A stretch of DNA of 64,000 nt from Epiperipatus broadwayi. Its lineage: Eukaryota; Onychophora; Udeonychophora; Euonychophora; Peripatidae. The stretch is from assembly GCA_028023455.1 (NCBI GenBank), contig JAQFVV010000206.1, positions 257,001 through 321,000 of the forward strand, given 5' to 3'. A program made the position numbers and the translations under genes. Numbering within the stretch: the stretch's first letter is position 1; each line of letters begins with the position of its first letter. Below are positions 1-14,124 of the stretch, piece after piece. The notes below the pieces were generated by a model, which saw only the letters and a list, made by a program, of their open reading frames with translations, searched no databases and had not been told where the DNA came from.

Positions 1-2330
1 AATGGTATTTGTCCTTATAATGACACATTTTTTTTTATTTTAGTTCCTGAGGTAAAACAGAGTGCTTCTATACATTTTGATGATTTAAATAATTGTTTTA
101 TCTTTTCCCAAAAACATGAGAAACATCAGAAGCTATTTTTAACAATGTTAAGAGGTTGTATCAATTATAATCCAAATACCTTTTGTAAAGACTCATATTT
201 TTATTTTAAGTCATATTATAATTAATACAATTAAATTTAATAAAAAATATAATATCTGCAATGTTAAAGCTTTCTAATTTGGTCTATATAATTTTTATAA
301 TAAATGTTACCATTCATTATTAAGATATCATAATATGTGTTTAATTTTCTTGTAAAAAGTTTCAATTTAAAAAAAATGTCATTTATAAATAATGTTGTAG
401 ATACAAAAGTGATCTGAATTGTATGATAGTGAGGTGATATCTTCAAGTACTCATCAATTTGCATGTGTCTTTGACATATAAAAATGCTAGGTTGTTATTA
501 TCTGTTGTGAAAATGAAAACATACATTTCTCTCCATTTCCATAATAAATTTAATCTAAGAAGGAGTCTAATAATGTATATAAAGAAATTATTTAGTTATT
601 TTTTTATATGGTCAAACAGCAAAAGTGTCAATGGAATGGTTGAGTCAGACATATGGTTTATAAAATGCAGAATTTAAAGTCCATGTTCAATTATTTTCAT
701 AAATAAATTGGCAAAATCATTGGAAATAGGGGATCCATCAAAGTTCCAATCACTTACTTATAATGATGTTCATTATAAGTAAAAAAAAATATATGTCAAT
801 TTACCAAGGGTGATTTTCTATTCTCATAAATTATGATTGTAATATAGCAACTATATTTAAAGCTTCATCAACTGGTACATTAGGGGATATAATCAAAGTT
901 AACAAAAAATATTTGAATGTAATACAATTGTAAACATACGCTATATAAAATAAATGCTTATTTACGTATGATTAAGTTTCAGTTGGAATGATGTTTAGTA
1001 AATTCTAGACAATTTCACTGGTGTCATTCATTCAGACATCTTATATAGTAATTTAAAGTGACTGTTCCATCTTCATGCTTTGTTTGCCAGTACTTCAGAT
1101 TTGCTCATATATAAGCATTTGAGTCATAGGAATAAGTGGATTCATTTTATTCCTGCATAAATACTATATCTTGTATTGGAAAGAAAGTATTCATTTATTA
1201 TTATTATCACTCGCAAAAGCATATGCACAATTAGCTTGAAAGGCTGATATTTGAATGTAATAAAAAAATGTTTATAAAAGAAATAAACTGAACTGAGGTT
1301 TTTAAACAAATTATCATATATTCAATTATCAGTTACAACTTATTTGGCATATATTTTGCTTAATTTCAAGTAGGTAATCTCAGAACATTGACAATATAAT
1401 GAAGTGGAAAGGTTTTGTGTTTTTTATATATTTTTATAGGTTATAGAATTTAATGTATATGGAGAATTTCTCTCTTGGGATAAATATTATTATTAACAGG
1501 AGAACTGTGTTATTTTCAAGAAAAGAAACATAAAGTCCACATGTTATAACACAAATTTTATTATTTAATATGTGAAATTTCCTTTCTTTATACAAAACAC
1601 TACTATATGTCATTATGATATGAACTTTGATAGAATTCACTATCTCCAGCATTTTTACCAATTTGTTTATGAAAAATTTGAGACATGAGTTTTAAACATT
1701 TTACTATATGAGTCATTTTTCTTATTCAAATACTGCAATGTAATAAAAATTAAATGATTTCTTCACATATATTAATAATCATCATTTTCAAATTAAATTT
1801 GGTATGGAAACAAAGACAGCTGAATAACTCCCTTTCCTTGATGTTTTCATTTCTAAAGCAAAAATAATAATAACATAACATTTTCGATTTATAAAATACA
1901 AATATACATTTACAAATATTTGAAAATATTAGCTCACTATTATCAAATTCAGATCATTTTTGTAGTTAGATTGCTTTCCTTGAAGGGCTTTCTTTTATTT
2001 TACTGAAGAAGAAAATCAAATATATTTATAATGTCTTAGTAAATAAAATGCTAATACTACTATTATATATACAACAAGGTATTAGATTCAAAATCCTCAA
2101 AAAGATAAACAAAACATATCTTATTAAAATATGAACTACTTTTGAATAAAGAAAAATTCAGACCAAAGTAAGAAAGTATTGAAAATTATTGAGGTAAGTC
2201 AATCATAGGTGGCATAGTTCACCGGTGGTGTTTATATCGGCAAAAGTGGCACAATTAAGATATACATAAATGTACATTTTATAACTGCTTTCAAATAGTT
2301 GGCAGTTCAATATTCACATATAATAACAAT
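1..2330. other. AT-rich intergenic DNA, no gene seen
   Basis: No open frame here has family motifs, codon structure or unusual composition. The short frames are what AT-rich DNA gives by chance. I saw no repeat longer than a few tens of bases. Confidence 0.7.
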
Positions 2331-2331
2331 G

Positions 2332-2370
<39 letters not shown>
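2331..2370. repeat. (AT)n-(GT)n compound microsatellite
   Basis: An alternating AT run passes directly into a GT run. The same AT-to-GT transition recurs in this window near 27.13, 47.23 and 52.80 kb. Confidence 0.95.
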
Positions 2371-2589
2371 AAAATAAATAAAATATCCCTTAATTAAAAA
2401 CAATATTGTAATTATAATGAAATAATATTTTTAACAGTTTACAAACAATCCTTAAATCTGCAGAAGTACCTTGGGTTACTTTCTAACCTCTCTCAACTGC
2501 CATTAAATTCAAAAACCAAAAGCGGAAGCAAACGTCATCAATTCAAATTCCACGAATCTTGTATTTTAATGTTTATACATATATATCTA

Positions 2590-3361
2590 TATATAAACAA
2601 AGCTTGTTAGGAGATATTGGTAAAGTTCCATCTAGTGATCATAAAATGCAAGCTTAAGGCAAGTTACGAAATTTATAACTTATTTTGATTATTATAAATG
2701 TACCTTTGAAGGTTTTTGCAATGCTATATATTGCAGAGGCTTTTACTATATGGTAAAACTGAACTGATTTCAGACCCATATAGCTATCTAGTTTGTTAAG
2801 ATGGGTTTGAAGACATTACATGTCTGATATATTCATGCTTTCAAACTGATAGAAACATGTTTGATAAGTGCTGACTTTAGAGTTGGTATTTAGATCTAGT
2901 TTCTAGTCTCCCAGCCTTCCCTGACAAGAGCCAATAAGCTCGAAACTAGCTGGTCTGGAAGTGGGTGACAACAATAGAGATTTTGAATTCTATCTCTTTC
3001 GGCATTTATGTAAACAAAGCTTGTTAGGAACTATTGATAAAGCTCCATCTGGTGATCATATATATATATATATATATATATGATCTCTAGATGGATCTTA
3101 CCCATAGCTCTAATCAAGCTTTATTTTATATTTTATAAGTGCCAAAAGAGAAAGAATTCAAAATCTCTATTGGAAAATCCCTATCACCAGACAAATTGGT
3201 TTTGAGCTTATGGCTCACCTCAGTGGAGTGCGGGGACTCTAGAAATTAGATCAAAAATACTAACTCAAAAGTCAGCACTTATAAAACACATACTATCACT
3301 TTGAATGCCTAATTTTTTTAGACATGTAAATGTCTTCAAATCCAGCCTTATAAACCAGCTA
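2590..3361. repeat. Foldback element with ~280-bp inverted arms
   Basis: The left arm is about 2781-3060 and the right arm about 3081-3361, separated by an (AT)n run at 3059-3080. Reading the right arm in reverse complement gives the same ordered landmarks as the left arm: a block ending in GTTTGAAGACATT, then ACATGTCT, then TAAGTGCTGACTTT, then GATCTA.TTTCTAG, then AAGCTC.AAAC, then AGAGATTTTGAATTC, then AAAGCTTG.TTAG. The arms are clearly diverged. Sequence left of the left arm (2590-2780) has no partner on the right, but it matches the reverse complement of the repeat at 14.66-15.12 kb, so the locus is an inverted duplication of an interspersed repeat. No coding capacity is visible. Confidence 0.75.
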
Positions 3362-3379
3362 TATATATATATATATATC

Positions 3380-3521
3380 AATATTCACTAGAATAAAAAC
3401 TACAAAATTTTAAAAAATGCCTGTATAAAATTAAAGATTAAAATTCTTTGCAAAGAATTTTAATCTTTAATTTTATAAGGATTTAAAATTTTGTAGTTTT
3501 ATTCTGTGAATTGTTTATATA
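3380..3521. repeat. Near-perfect palindrome with no spacer
   Basis: The axis lies between 3450 and 3451. The inner 27 bases on each side (3424-3450 and 3451-3477) are exact reverse complements with no loop. Outside a short mismatch the symmetry resumes with GAATAAAA.CTACAAAATTTTAAA on the left and its complement on the right, giving arms of about 60-70 bp. It lies between two (AT)n tracts, just beyond the foldback element. Confidence 0.9.
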
Positions 3522-3532
3522 TATTATTTGAT

Positions 3533-4823
<1,291 letters not shown>

Positions 4824-5594
4824 CTGTAGTGTAATTTTCACTACACCACTCTAACATTAGGAAAGAAATGTACTCCTCCACAAGATATTAAAAATGGATA
4901 GAAACCAGTGTCTATCTTGTGTGAGAATTATGTAATAATTTAAAAAAATTATTAACATAATTCAATCAAGTGATTGTATCAAAGTTGTGAAGGCATCATG
5001 TTTGTCGCTTATTAATTAAACTATATTGCTATCTATATATACTGAACAATGATAAAGATATGTGTAAAAAACTGTGGTCTGCACAAACTGATGAGTGCTG
5101 GTTCAGCACAAAATGTGCATCTTGGAAATCATACTTCTTTTTCACATGACTTTAATCATGCATTTATGATTACATTACTCCACAATATATTAAAAGTGGA
5201 TAAATTGTCCCTATCTTGTTAGAGAGTAATATAGTGAAAACTATACTACAGATTTGGATAATATGTAGTGTAATGAATGACTAATAAAAATTCTTAATAC
5301 ACTTTCAAAAAATGGTTTGTGTTAAAGTTGTGAGGGCAGCAAGTTGACACATCAATTAAACCATAGTAATTGGCAATCTATATATACTGAATAATGATAA
5401 AAATTCATATGAGATTGTGACCTGGGGCAATTGATGAATGCTGGTTCAGCACAAAATGTGGATCTTAGAAATCATATCTGTCTTTTACATGTCTTTGGTC
5501 CTGTGTTTATGTTTACATCCTCCACAATGTGTTAAAAGCAGATAGAAACTATTCTCTCTCTTGTGTAAGTGGTGTAGTGAAAATTACATTACAG
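4824..5594. mobile_element. Possible non-autonomous DNA element with inverted ends and internal tandem repeat
   Basis: The left end (4824-4847) and right end (5571-5594) are inverted repeats of about 24 bases with one mismatch. Each end is itself a small hairpin, GTAGTG and CACTAC around an AT core. A third related motif lies inside at 5230-5251. The body is built from two to three diverged copies of a roughly 340-bp unit. One landmark, TGCTGGTTCAGCACAAAATG, is at about 5097 and again at about 5439. Another, CTCCACAA followed by an AT-rich stretch and a GATA-like motif, recurs near 4876, 5178 and 5519. No transposase is encoded. A MITE-like element is my best reading, but a tandem array that happens to carry the motif is possible. 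Confidence 0.5.
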
Positions 5595-8500
5595 ACATTT
5601 TATACATTAAGTGAATAACTTCCAGTCTAATGAATGACTAATAAAAATTATTAGTATAAATTTATGCTTATTTATTTTAATTAAATTATAACAATATTTG
5701 TTTCATTAAGTATTATTTTAAGATAATAAATGTGACTAAAAAATACAATGCCTATTATTCTGTATAAATAGAATGTGATATTTTATGCGTTTTGACTTTT
5801 GCTTGTAAACATAATTGATATATATATATATATATAATTATTGATTTTAAACATAATTGATATATATATATATATATAATTATTGATTTTAATACTTTAA
5901 TAAGCTTATAACTATAAATGTGAAAAATTTATAGTACCTTTCATATTTATTATTTATCATTTCTTCCCTTCTATTACAAATATGTAATAGAAGTTTTGTA
6001 TTTAGTTCCTCAGTAGGTTATATGATGTTTGATCAACCTAATGGCAAATTACTCACAAAATACTATAAAATAATCGAATGGTTTTGTTGCTCAGGATTTT
6101 ATAAAAAGTTTGAGCACCCGACATGCACTAAGTCGTATAGGGCCAATCATACTGGAATTTATTGCGCTTAGATAAAAAGTATTTTAAAAAATCTTTATCT
6201 CTTGGATTATTCATTTTACCACTGCATTAAACTTTCAATTTAATTAGAATAATCATAATTTTTGCCTAAATCCAAAAATGAGATAATCAATTTCTGTTAA
6301 TGCCTTTTTTATAATTGTAAATATAAATGAGTGATTTTCTGAATATTATGGCAATGACTATTTAAAAAAAAAACATTCAGCACTTTGATTACATCTTTAA
6401 TGTAATGCATTTAAAAAACATTATTTTTCTCCATTTTTTTAGAGCAGCAAATCTGGATTTGAACTATTTTATACTTCTGATAAATATATCTACAAATAAA
6501 TTAATAGCTAAATGCAAAATGTTATTAACGATAAGAGCTAACTATTTTATTTAGACTTGATCAGGTATTAAAAAAATAATCATTTGTCACATTCAATTAC
6601 AACATTTATTTTTATTTACTGGGGAAATTAGTATTGATCACAATAGAGATTTAAAGAGTTTGCTTGAAATTATCGATTCAGTTTTTAACACAGTGAGTTG
6701 AGAATAAATGGATGGATTGAAAGGTTTAAATGCATTTCTTTAAAGATATGTTATCAAACTGATCATTTAAATTTAATATTAATTTCAATCATTTTAGTGC
6801 TACTGATAGTTCGGAAATACCGTTATTGTCAAAAATCCTGTCAGTCTGTTAATAAGAATTTTGTTTTGTTAAAATAAAAAAAGTCTTGTTTTTCACACAT
6901 TTTACCCTTTTATTGTTGCTTCTGTCAGCCATTAAAAGTGCCATTAAATTTAATACTTTATCAAAATTTTGACACATTTATATTTCAAATGATTTTAACA
7001 ATAGAATTAATCATAAAGGTGTGAATTAGTCGGAGTCTTTTTTTCATTATTAATTTCTCATTACTAAATCAATATACAGTATATATATATCATTCGTGAT
7101 TTTATGGATGTTTTTACTTTTTAATACAACTTTTTACTATTTTAAAGCAAATTATTAATTATATTTCACATATATTATAATATAATATTTAGCCTATTAA
7201 AAAGTAACAAGAAGACAAATAAATTAAACATTATATTACATCCTAATATTGCTTTAACAAAATATACATTCGTATACAAAATAAAGTGCAAGACTTATAT
7301 TTGTAAGTTGCAAGTCCGATGTAAATTATAAACTTATTTTTGTAGTAGAATAATTTCCAAATTAGCTAGATCTATATCTCAATTGTTAAATGCAGTTGCG
7401 ATACTATTGGTATTGCGTTTCAACATTCAAGTATTTTTTACCAATCTAAAAATCTACGAAAATATTTAAAATGATCCACTTCATCAAGTTGATAACTATT
7501 AAATTTATATAGTGCTTCAATTTTTTTTTATTATTTAAGCGTAATACAGATGAGGTAAAGAATAAAGAAAGTACTTAAAGATTAATATGTTTATTATAAA
7601 AAAATTAATTAAACAGTGAGGAAAATGACATAATATTTACCCATTCTGTATCTGAAGATGCAGAATACTTAGTGTACATTATTATTTAAATTGGTATTGG
7701 AAAAAAAATATTTTTGAAAATATATTTTTATTAGAAGCAGACATTACTCACAAAGAAATAAGACCATTTCAACTCTGAGGAAAAAAAGATTAATAATAAT
7801 GATGAAGATAATTATAATAATAACAACAATATATTAAAGAAGAATTTAGCTATGACTATACAAATGGATCTGACATCCATTAAAAAGTCTCCATATAAAT
7901 TATACTGGTCTATTATTTTATTTATTTGATATTATATTAAACCTTTTGTCACTGCTGTCTTATCAATGAGAAGAATTCTGGTAGCGTTCATACATACTCA
8001 TGCATACTTCTTTCTAAAAAGAAAATCAGAATTGTTTTATGGATAATTAAATAGTAAAAAGTAAGTTTACTTGTAACACACGGTTTCACTGATATACTTA
8101 TTATAGTGTGATGTAATAGCATTATTATGATAATGTAATTTCATGCTAAATTAAGTGATAGAAAAACTAAATAAATAAAAAAAGAATAAAGTAAAGATTT
8201 AATACAAGTCACAGAATAGACTCTTTATATTGAAAACATATTTTAGCTTTAAATTATCATCACATCCTACAATAAAAAAGGGAATACTTTTACTTGATCA
8301 GTATAACTATTCATAGATAACTCGTTCATTTGAAAGTTATTCCACTCTCCACTATCTGGGATTGCTATTAGAAGCTTGGGGTTTATATCTTATATTAGTG
8401 ATCTTTACATGATCTAGCTTAAAATTCTTCTCTCAAATTTAACATATTTTTACATAGAATTGCTTTGAAAAAAAATAAATCTTAACATACAGCAACACTA

Positions 8501-11100
8501 TACCATATTTTAATTTTACTGTGCAAATATTAATCTTTATTGCTAAACTAAACACAGTGGCTGACTAAGACAACAATAGCATTGCCATCATTAGTGTCAA
8601 ATTAAGTTGAAAAGTTATCAGTGTTATAACTATTTAGTAATAAAAAATTGTAACCTAGTTTTTATTAAGAGATGTTCTATGTTTTATATTATCCCTTAAA
8701 AAGACTCTGATTTTAAAATCAAAACAATCTTTTGCAAACTCATATTTATTATAATAAAAATAAACATAATATTGTCCTAGCAAGTTAATTTTTTACTGGA
8801 GTAAATATCATATGTAACATACAATTTTCAGTTTATAGTTTTATAAAATGGAGTGTAACTAATGTGTGATAATATTTCAGTTACAAATATATATTTATGA
8901 TTGATTAATCTAATATTCTTTAAATTATTTTTCAATAAAAGTATAGAATTAACAAATAAAATAATTGAAGGATTTTCTCTAATTTTAACATACCTATTAA
9001 ATATTGAATAAATGTTTTCTGAGTGTAGTCATTAACAAATTACTTCTCATGCTAATGATCTGAAAATAGTATCTGGGTGATTTTTTTTTCCACAGAATAT
9101 TTTAAAAGAAATTTAAAATTTTTTGATGTAGCCATCACATAACTAATTTTGATAACTGTATATATGGAAGTGAGATATATCTAGTTAAAAAAAAATAAAT
9201 AAATAAAATCATAAAATTCTTTATCTATTCATTAATTGATACAAACATTTTCCTGGTAAAACATGTGACTATGAAATGTGTTGCATTTTTTTTTTATTTT
9301 TGAGTAGACTAAGGAGTTGTACTGTAACATTCCTGGATAATATTTCAATAACATCATAGTTATTTTATTGAAACATCAGTAAGCAATAATGAACATTTGA
9401 ATAAGTGCAATAACAACCAAATTTTTTTTAAGAATTCTCCATATATTAGTTTTTTCACATAAATAATTCCCTATCTATTTTATATATAGAAAAATCTAAA
9501 AATTATTTGACACATACAATTATATACACATGCATGGCTATATGTTTCCATGCATTTAGATTTATCCAAGTCTATATTTCCTTGTGGTTAATATTAGCTA
9601 ATAAATAATAATCATTGTCATTATCATCATCACCATCATCAAATGGTTAATTGTTTAGGAATTCATAAATGCTTCATATACTGGAAATGATACAAAATTG
9701 AAATCAATTTTGAATATTAAGATGCAGAATCTAGAATTGCATCAAACCATAGATGCAATATTAGATTTACACCAGCATTTCAACTGAATCTCATCAATCA
9801 ACTTTGGTCATTCACCTATATTGCAATGGCATCTTTGTAATATCCTTGAATGACTTCTGTTATTGGATGATATCTGCAGGTGTAGTTCAATGCAAATGTC
9901 ATTATAATTTTAATATCAACAACAGAAAAAATATATACAAGAATGAATACAAAGCATTTGTTTATATCTTCTATTTATGAAAATCTTAATCACCTTATGG
10001 ATCTGTCATTTATTTGAATATATATATATATATATAATGTTTTAAGCCAATTAAATCACATGATCACAATACATAGTGAAAGTTTCACCTGTATTAATTT
10101 AATGTTTCAATGTTATATGGTGTTAATAAATCAATTAATCAAAATTATTACATGATCTAATCCAAAAACTATCATATATATATATATATATATATATTTT
10201 ATGGAATTTGTGGTTCTTTTAAATTCTTGAAACCTTAGAATAAACAATTATTTGTTGTAAATTGTTGTTTTCACTTCCTGGACGTTTGGGCATCCTAAAT
10301 AAAGCTTTAATTAATATATAAAATGGAAACCACATTAAATATTTCTTTAAACATTTAAATATATAATATAATATATATATATATAGTACCAATATTGTGG
10401 TTGGTACATTTAATAATTTGTCTAAAAATTATTAAAATAAAATTATTCATTAAAAGAAAGTTTAAAGTTTAGGTTTTTTTTGGTTTGTTTTGAAAAATGT
10501 AAAATTAAAAGCCAAAGGTTTTTAAATAAAGTTACAATTAATTAATTAAAAGTGGGAAGGGGATTTGCTTTAGAAATGTCAAGTTAAAAGTTTATAAAAG
10601 AAGTTTATGAAGAGTTTTTGCTAAAAACTATTACTTCATAGTTTTACGAGGAAAATTATCAGTTGATTTTTAAATAAGTTATAAATGATTGATTAGAAAA
10701 AAAAGAAAGAAAGAAAAAGATTTAAACTAAAAGTTTAAAAATATAAATCTCTTTTTATTTAAGTTAAAGAAAAAAAGTCATCTTAAAAACTAAATACTGA
10801 ATTGATCTTAAATTATATATGTGTGTAAATGATGAATTAATATAATTTTTTTAGTAAAATATATATGTACTATTGTAATGTATGCATAGTAAATATTAAA
10901 AAATGATATAGAAAATTATCATTAAAAAACACAGTGATGGTTACTAATTAAAAATGTAAAAATAGTGTGTGTGATGGCTGCTAATTAACATCTCCAACAA
11001 CAGGATTAATAGCTTATCTTGAGGAATGCAATTAAAAACCAGAAAGGAATTTTGACAACAGATATTGCTGGAGGACATCAAAATGATAACAGGCCTTAAG
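5595..11100. other. AT-rich intergenic DNA with scattered short (AT)n tracts
   Basis: No gene is supported. Short (AT)n runs occur near 10.02, 10.18 and 10.37 kb. A slightly GC-richer patch at about 6095-6175 contains GAGCACCCGACATGCACTAA and may be old repeat debris. I could not place it in a family. Confidence 0.6.
5808..5889. repeat. 41-bp direct tandem duplication (two copies)
   Basis: The two units, 5808-5848 and 5849-5889, appear identical. Each carries an (AT)n core flanked by ACATAATTG and TTATTGATTTT. Confidence 0.9.
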
Positions 11101-11140
11101 TATAAATAGTCCAGTTTTTCATCGGATGAGCAGTTGAGAT
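11101..11140 (+). promoter_or_regulatory. Candidate TATA/initiator core promoter
   Basis: TATAAATAGT starts at 11101 and a CAGTTGAGAT initiator-like site starts at 11131, so the A at 11132 lies 31 bases from the first T of the TATA box. That is the normal animal spacing. In this AT-rich DNA a TATA box alone means little. The spacing, the locally higher GC content and the translatable exon with a splice donor 220 bases downstream are what make the site worth listing. Confidence 0.45.
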
Positions 11141-11351
11141 TACATTTTAGAATGCACCGTTGAGATTAAATCAGTCATTAATGCAGTGTTAAAAAATATC
11201 GGAAACATACGACTGTCTCTAGTCTGAGTCCAGTGAAACAGCAAAACCTGCCAGTGAAAATAATGCTTGCATAACAACTTGAAATCTGCTGTCAATATTT
11301 AACTGTCTCCAAGAATAGTGTCAATGAATAATAATAAAACTCCTCAAGAAA

Positions 11352-11435
11352 ATGTCTCAGACAGCTGGAAATATTCATACTAGAAGCAGCAACAATGAAG
11401 AAAACCAAGTTCTAAATCCCCATTCAAAATCCAAG
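11352..11435 (+). CDS. Candidate first coding exon of an unidentified protein
   Basis: An ATG at 11352 opens 28 codons that end exactly, in phase 0, at AAG followed by GTAATA, a good splice donor (intron from 11436). The peptide starts MSQTAGNIHTRSSNNEENQV and ends in a Lys/Ser-rich tail. It is hydrophilic, rich in Asn, Ser and Glu, with no signal peptide or membrane segment. The reading frame continues past the donor only into AT-rich intronic-looking sequence. A TATA/initiator pair lies about 220 bases upstream, which gives a plausible 5' UTR of that length. I do not recognise the protein and see no second exon in the window with an obvious match, so the next exon would have to be distant. 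The whole unit could also be a chance combination or part of an old mobile element. The coordinates give the exon only. Confidence 0.35.
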
Positions 11436-12091
11436 GTAATAACATTTTTTATTCTCATTAAAAAAAGTAGCCATCGCATTTGTAAAGCCTCCCAGAGTCA
11501 AAGTACTATGAACTCTATAGCATACATAGATGAACTATTGATATGTGTTTTAAATTTCAAATATTATTTAATGCTTTGTTATACAATATTATAGTGTGTG
11601 AATTAATATGTGCATGATCATTATACCAGTTTTATATTAGTTAAATAAGATTTACAAAATATTTAAAATTATTATAATAAGTGTTAATTAAAATAAATTG
11701 TCGTATAAACTTAAGCTTAATTTTGTCGGTCAATTCTTTTGCCACTAATTGAAACAATAATTTGGTTTGATTACAAGTAGATGAGCTAGTTAAGGGATTT
11801 TTCAGGCACTGGATGATGGGCCTACTGTCCAAACATTGTTACTTCTGAACTAGTTGGGACCCAGGGTTTACTCCTAAACAAATAAATTATCTGGATAGTA
11901 GGGGTTTGAATCTAGCAGTCAAGATGGGCCACAGTCTGGAAATGTGATCATGTTATGCATTGCATAGCTTGGTCTGACTGTGGGTATTGTTGATGGCCCT
12001 GCCATCAATAGTATTTTCCACTCTGCTTGAATGGACTGGTACATTCACATAATATTTATAACATAAGATTATAAATTTATTACAAAGAAGG
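11436..12091. other. Intronic or intergenic DNA with GC-richer repeat debris
   Basis: From about 11810 to 12060 the sequence is less AT-rich than its surroundings and contains GGGTTTGAATC, which resembles a pol III B box, and several GGGCC/GGGACC words. This suggests old SINE-like material. No frame is convincing, and the frame at 11641-11832 (minus) has no recognisable features. Confidence 0.4.
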
Positions 12092-12142
12092 TTTAAACTT
12101 AGCTTGTAGAGCATGTTGGATGTACTTTGGATCGAACCCGGT

Positions 12143-12147
<5 letters not shown>
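12092..12147 (+). repeat. tRNA-related SINE-like fragment
   Basis: TAGCTTGTAGAGCATGTTGG followed after a short gap by TTTGGATCGAACCCGG resembles the D-arm half (A box) and T-arm half (B box) of a tRNA, in correct order. The middle is shortened, so a functional cloverleaf cannot form. It runs straight into an (AT)n tract at 12147-12172. The likely reading is a degraded tRNA-derived SINE head. Confidence 0.5.

Positions 12148-12172
<25 letters not shown>
12147..12172. repeat. (AT)n microsatellite
   Basis: Pure AT alternation adjoins the tRNA-like fragment. Confidence 0.95.
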
Positions 12173-12178
<6 letters not shown>

Positions 12179-13640
12179 TGCTGCAACAGAGAATAAAATA
12201 TAAAATATAATTAAATAAACTAAATATACTTTCAATGTATTAATATCATAATTGTGATTATCAAACAAAAAAAAATAGTATTTTACTGTTAAAAAAAATT
12301 TTAAACCCCATTTTTTTATTTATTTGAAGGCTATTTGTTCATTTTGCATAATAAACCAATCCTCTTTAAAATTAATCTTTCACTTTTTTTCAAAAGGAAA
12401 ATTTATTCACAAACCATAAAAATCATTTTTAAAAAAAAGACATTTATATATCAATCTCAATGGAGACCAGTTAACAAGATCGGAGGTTGGGTTTGTATAC
12501 ACAGAAAAAACAATTAATTTTATATCAATTACATTAAGACATTAATTATCACCAGAAATTGAAAACATATAACTTCCCATTCGAGAAATCATAGTTGTGG
12601 TCCATTTACATTAATCTTATCATGTATATCACATATATGATGGTGTTACACATATAAGTTTGTTTATTTTACGAACATGTAGACAATGATTAAAAACCAT
12701 ATTTGGCCATTTAGTCTATAGATCTTTATCTTACCAAGTGAAGAGCACTTCCAATGTTTCTGTGTGTATTAATTTAACATTTAAATTTTGAGAGATTTGT
12801 CACTATGAACCATATATGAAAGCCATATACTTTACTTATAGATCATGAGGTTAGCCAATCCAATATAGGGATAACACTCATAAAAATTACTTAAAAGCAG
12901 GCTTTCATAGAATATCTAAGACTGAAAATTATATGGAATATATAATAGATTCTTTACAGTAAACAAATCAGTTTCCATTAAGCATTATTAAAGCAGTCTT
13001 AAAATATTTATTGGGCCATTAATTAAAAGTGATCTGTTAATCAAATGAAAGCCTTTTCCTATAAACATCAATTAGGTGAATAACTTTATAATAGCATTTT
13101 TAGTTCTTGGATCTCTTCCATATAAAGTGTATCTAAAATGTTTTAGCTAAATGGTTCATTCAAATTTTCTTAGTAACTGTGGATTTACAACTTTATATTA
13201 TTTTCATCATCGGTACTACACTTTGTTTTTTCTCCCAAGTTACCTTAACAATACAGAATTGAAACTATGGCATATTCCTGTTGAAGACCATAAAAGATCT
13301 GAAAATGCATAAAAAACACTATACGTTAATATTTATGATTGATTTTGGCAGTGCATATAATTAAAGCATCAAAATATGTGGCCCAAATGTTAAAAGAAGA
13401 AATAGGTTTTGGACCGTTGATAACTAAATCTTCATTTGAATTTGTAAATGTTACTTAAAATTTTTTTTATTTTGAAGAAAAACAGAATGACTTATTAGAT
13501 GTTATAGAATTATTTGTGTTTGTAAATAAAAAAGAGTCCTTTAAAATTATTAATGATTTATTACTTAATAAATATGTAAATAAATACAAGCAGGAATTTA
13601 TTTGTGAAGTACCATAATGTTGTTATAGCTGCATTTAGAA
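12173..13640. other. AT-rich intergenic DNA
   Basis: No family-level similarity is seen. The frame at 12335-12517 is low-complexity and Lys/Ile/Phe-rich. Part of 13380-13640 might be the upstream end of the Penelope-like fragment that follows, but I could not align it. Confidence 0.5.
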
Positions 13641-14124
13641 ATAATCTATATGAAAGTAGTGTTAACATTCGAAAAAAATAATATAATCATTATGATATTA
13701 TATAAATATAAAAACTGTATACATGTATGCTTTATAAGGGGTGTTTTTGTAAGTGAAACAAAGATTGTTAGTAATAATATGTTTGATGAATTAAATATGA
13801 AATCAAAGTTAAATTGGACTAAACAGACAAGGAAATTTGCTACTTGGATTTGAAAATGAAGCTTAATTTTAATTCATTATATTATAAAATGACTGTTAAA
13901 CATTTTAATATAAAAGGTGTGTCAATATAAGATCTTAAATACCAAAATATGTGAGTTCGAGACTATTTTTGCATCATAACAACTACTTATGGTAAGTTTG
14001 AGTCTGATAGCATTGAGAATTTAAAAATTTATATATTTCTGATATGATAAAATCAGGTTTTAATGCAACCTTTTAAAAGAAATATTATTTTTGGGAATAA
14101 AAAAGGTAGAAATGATTTTAAAAA

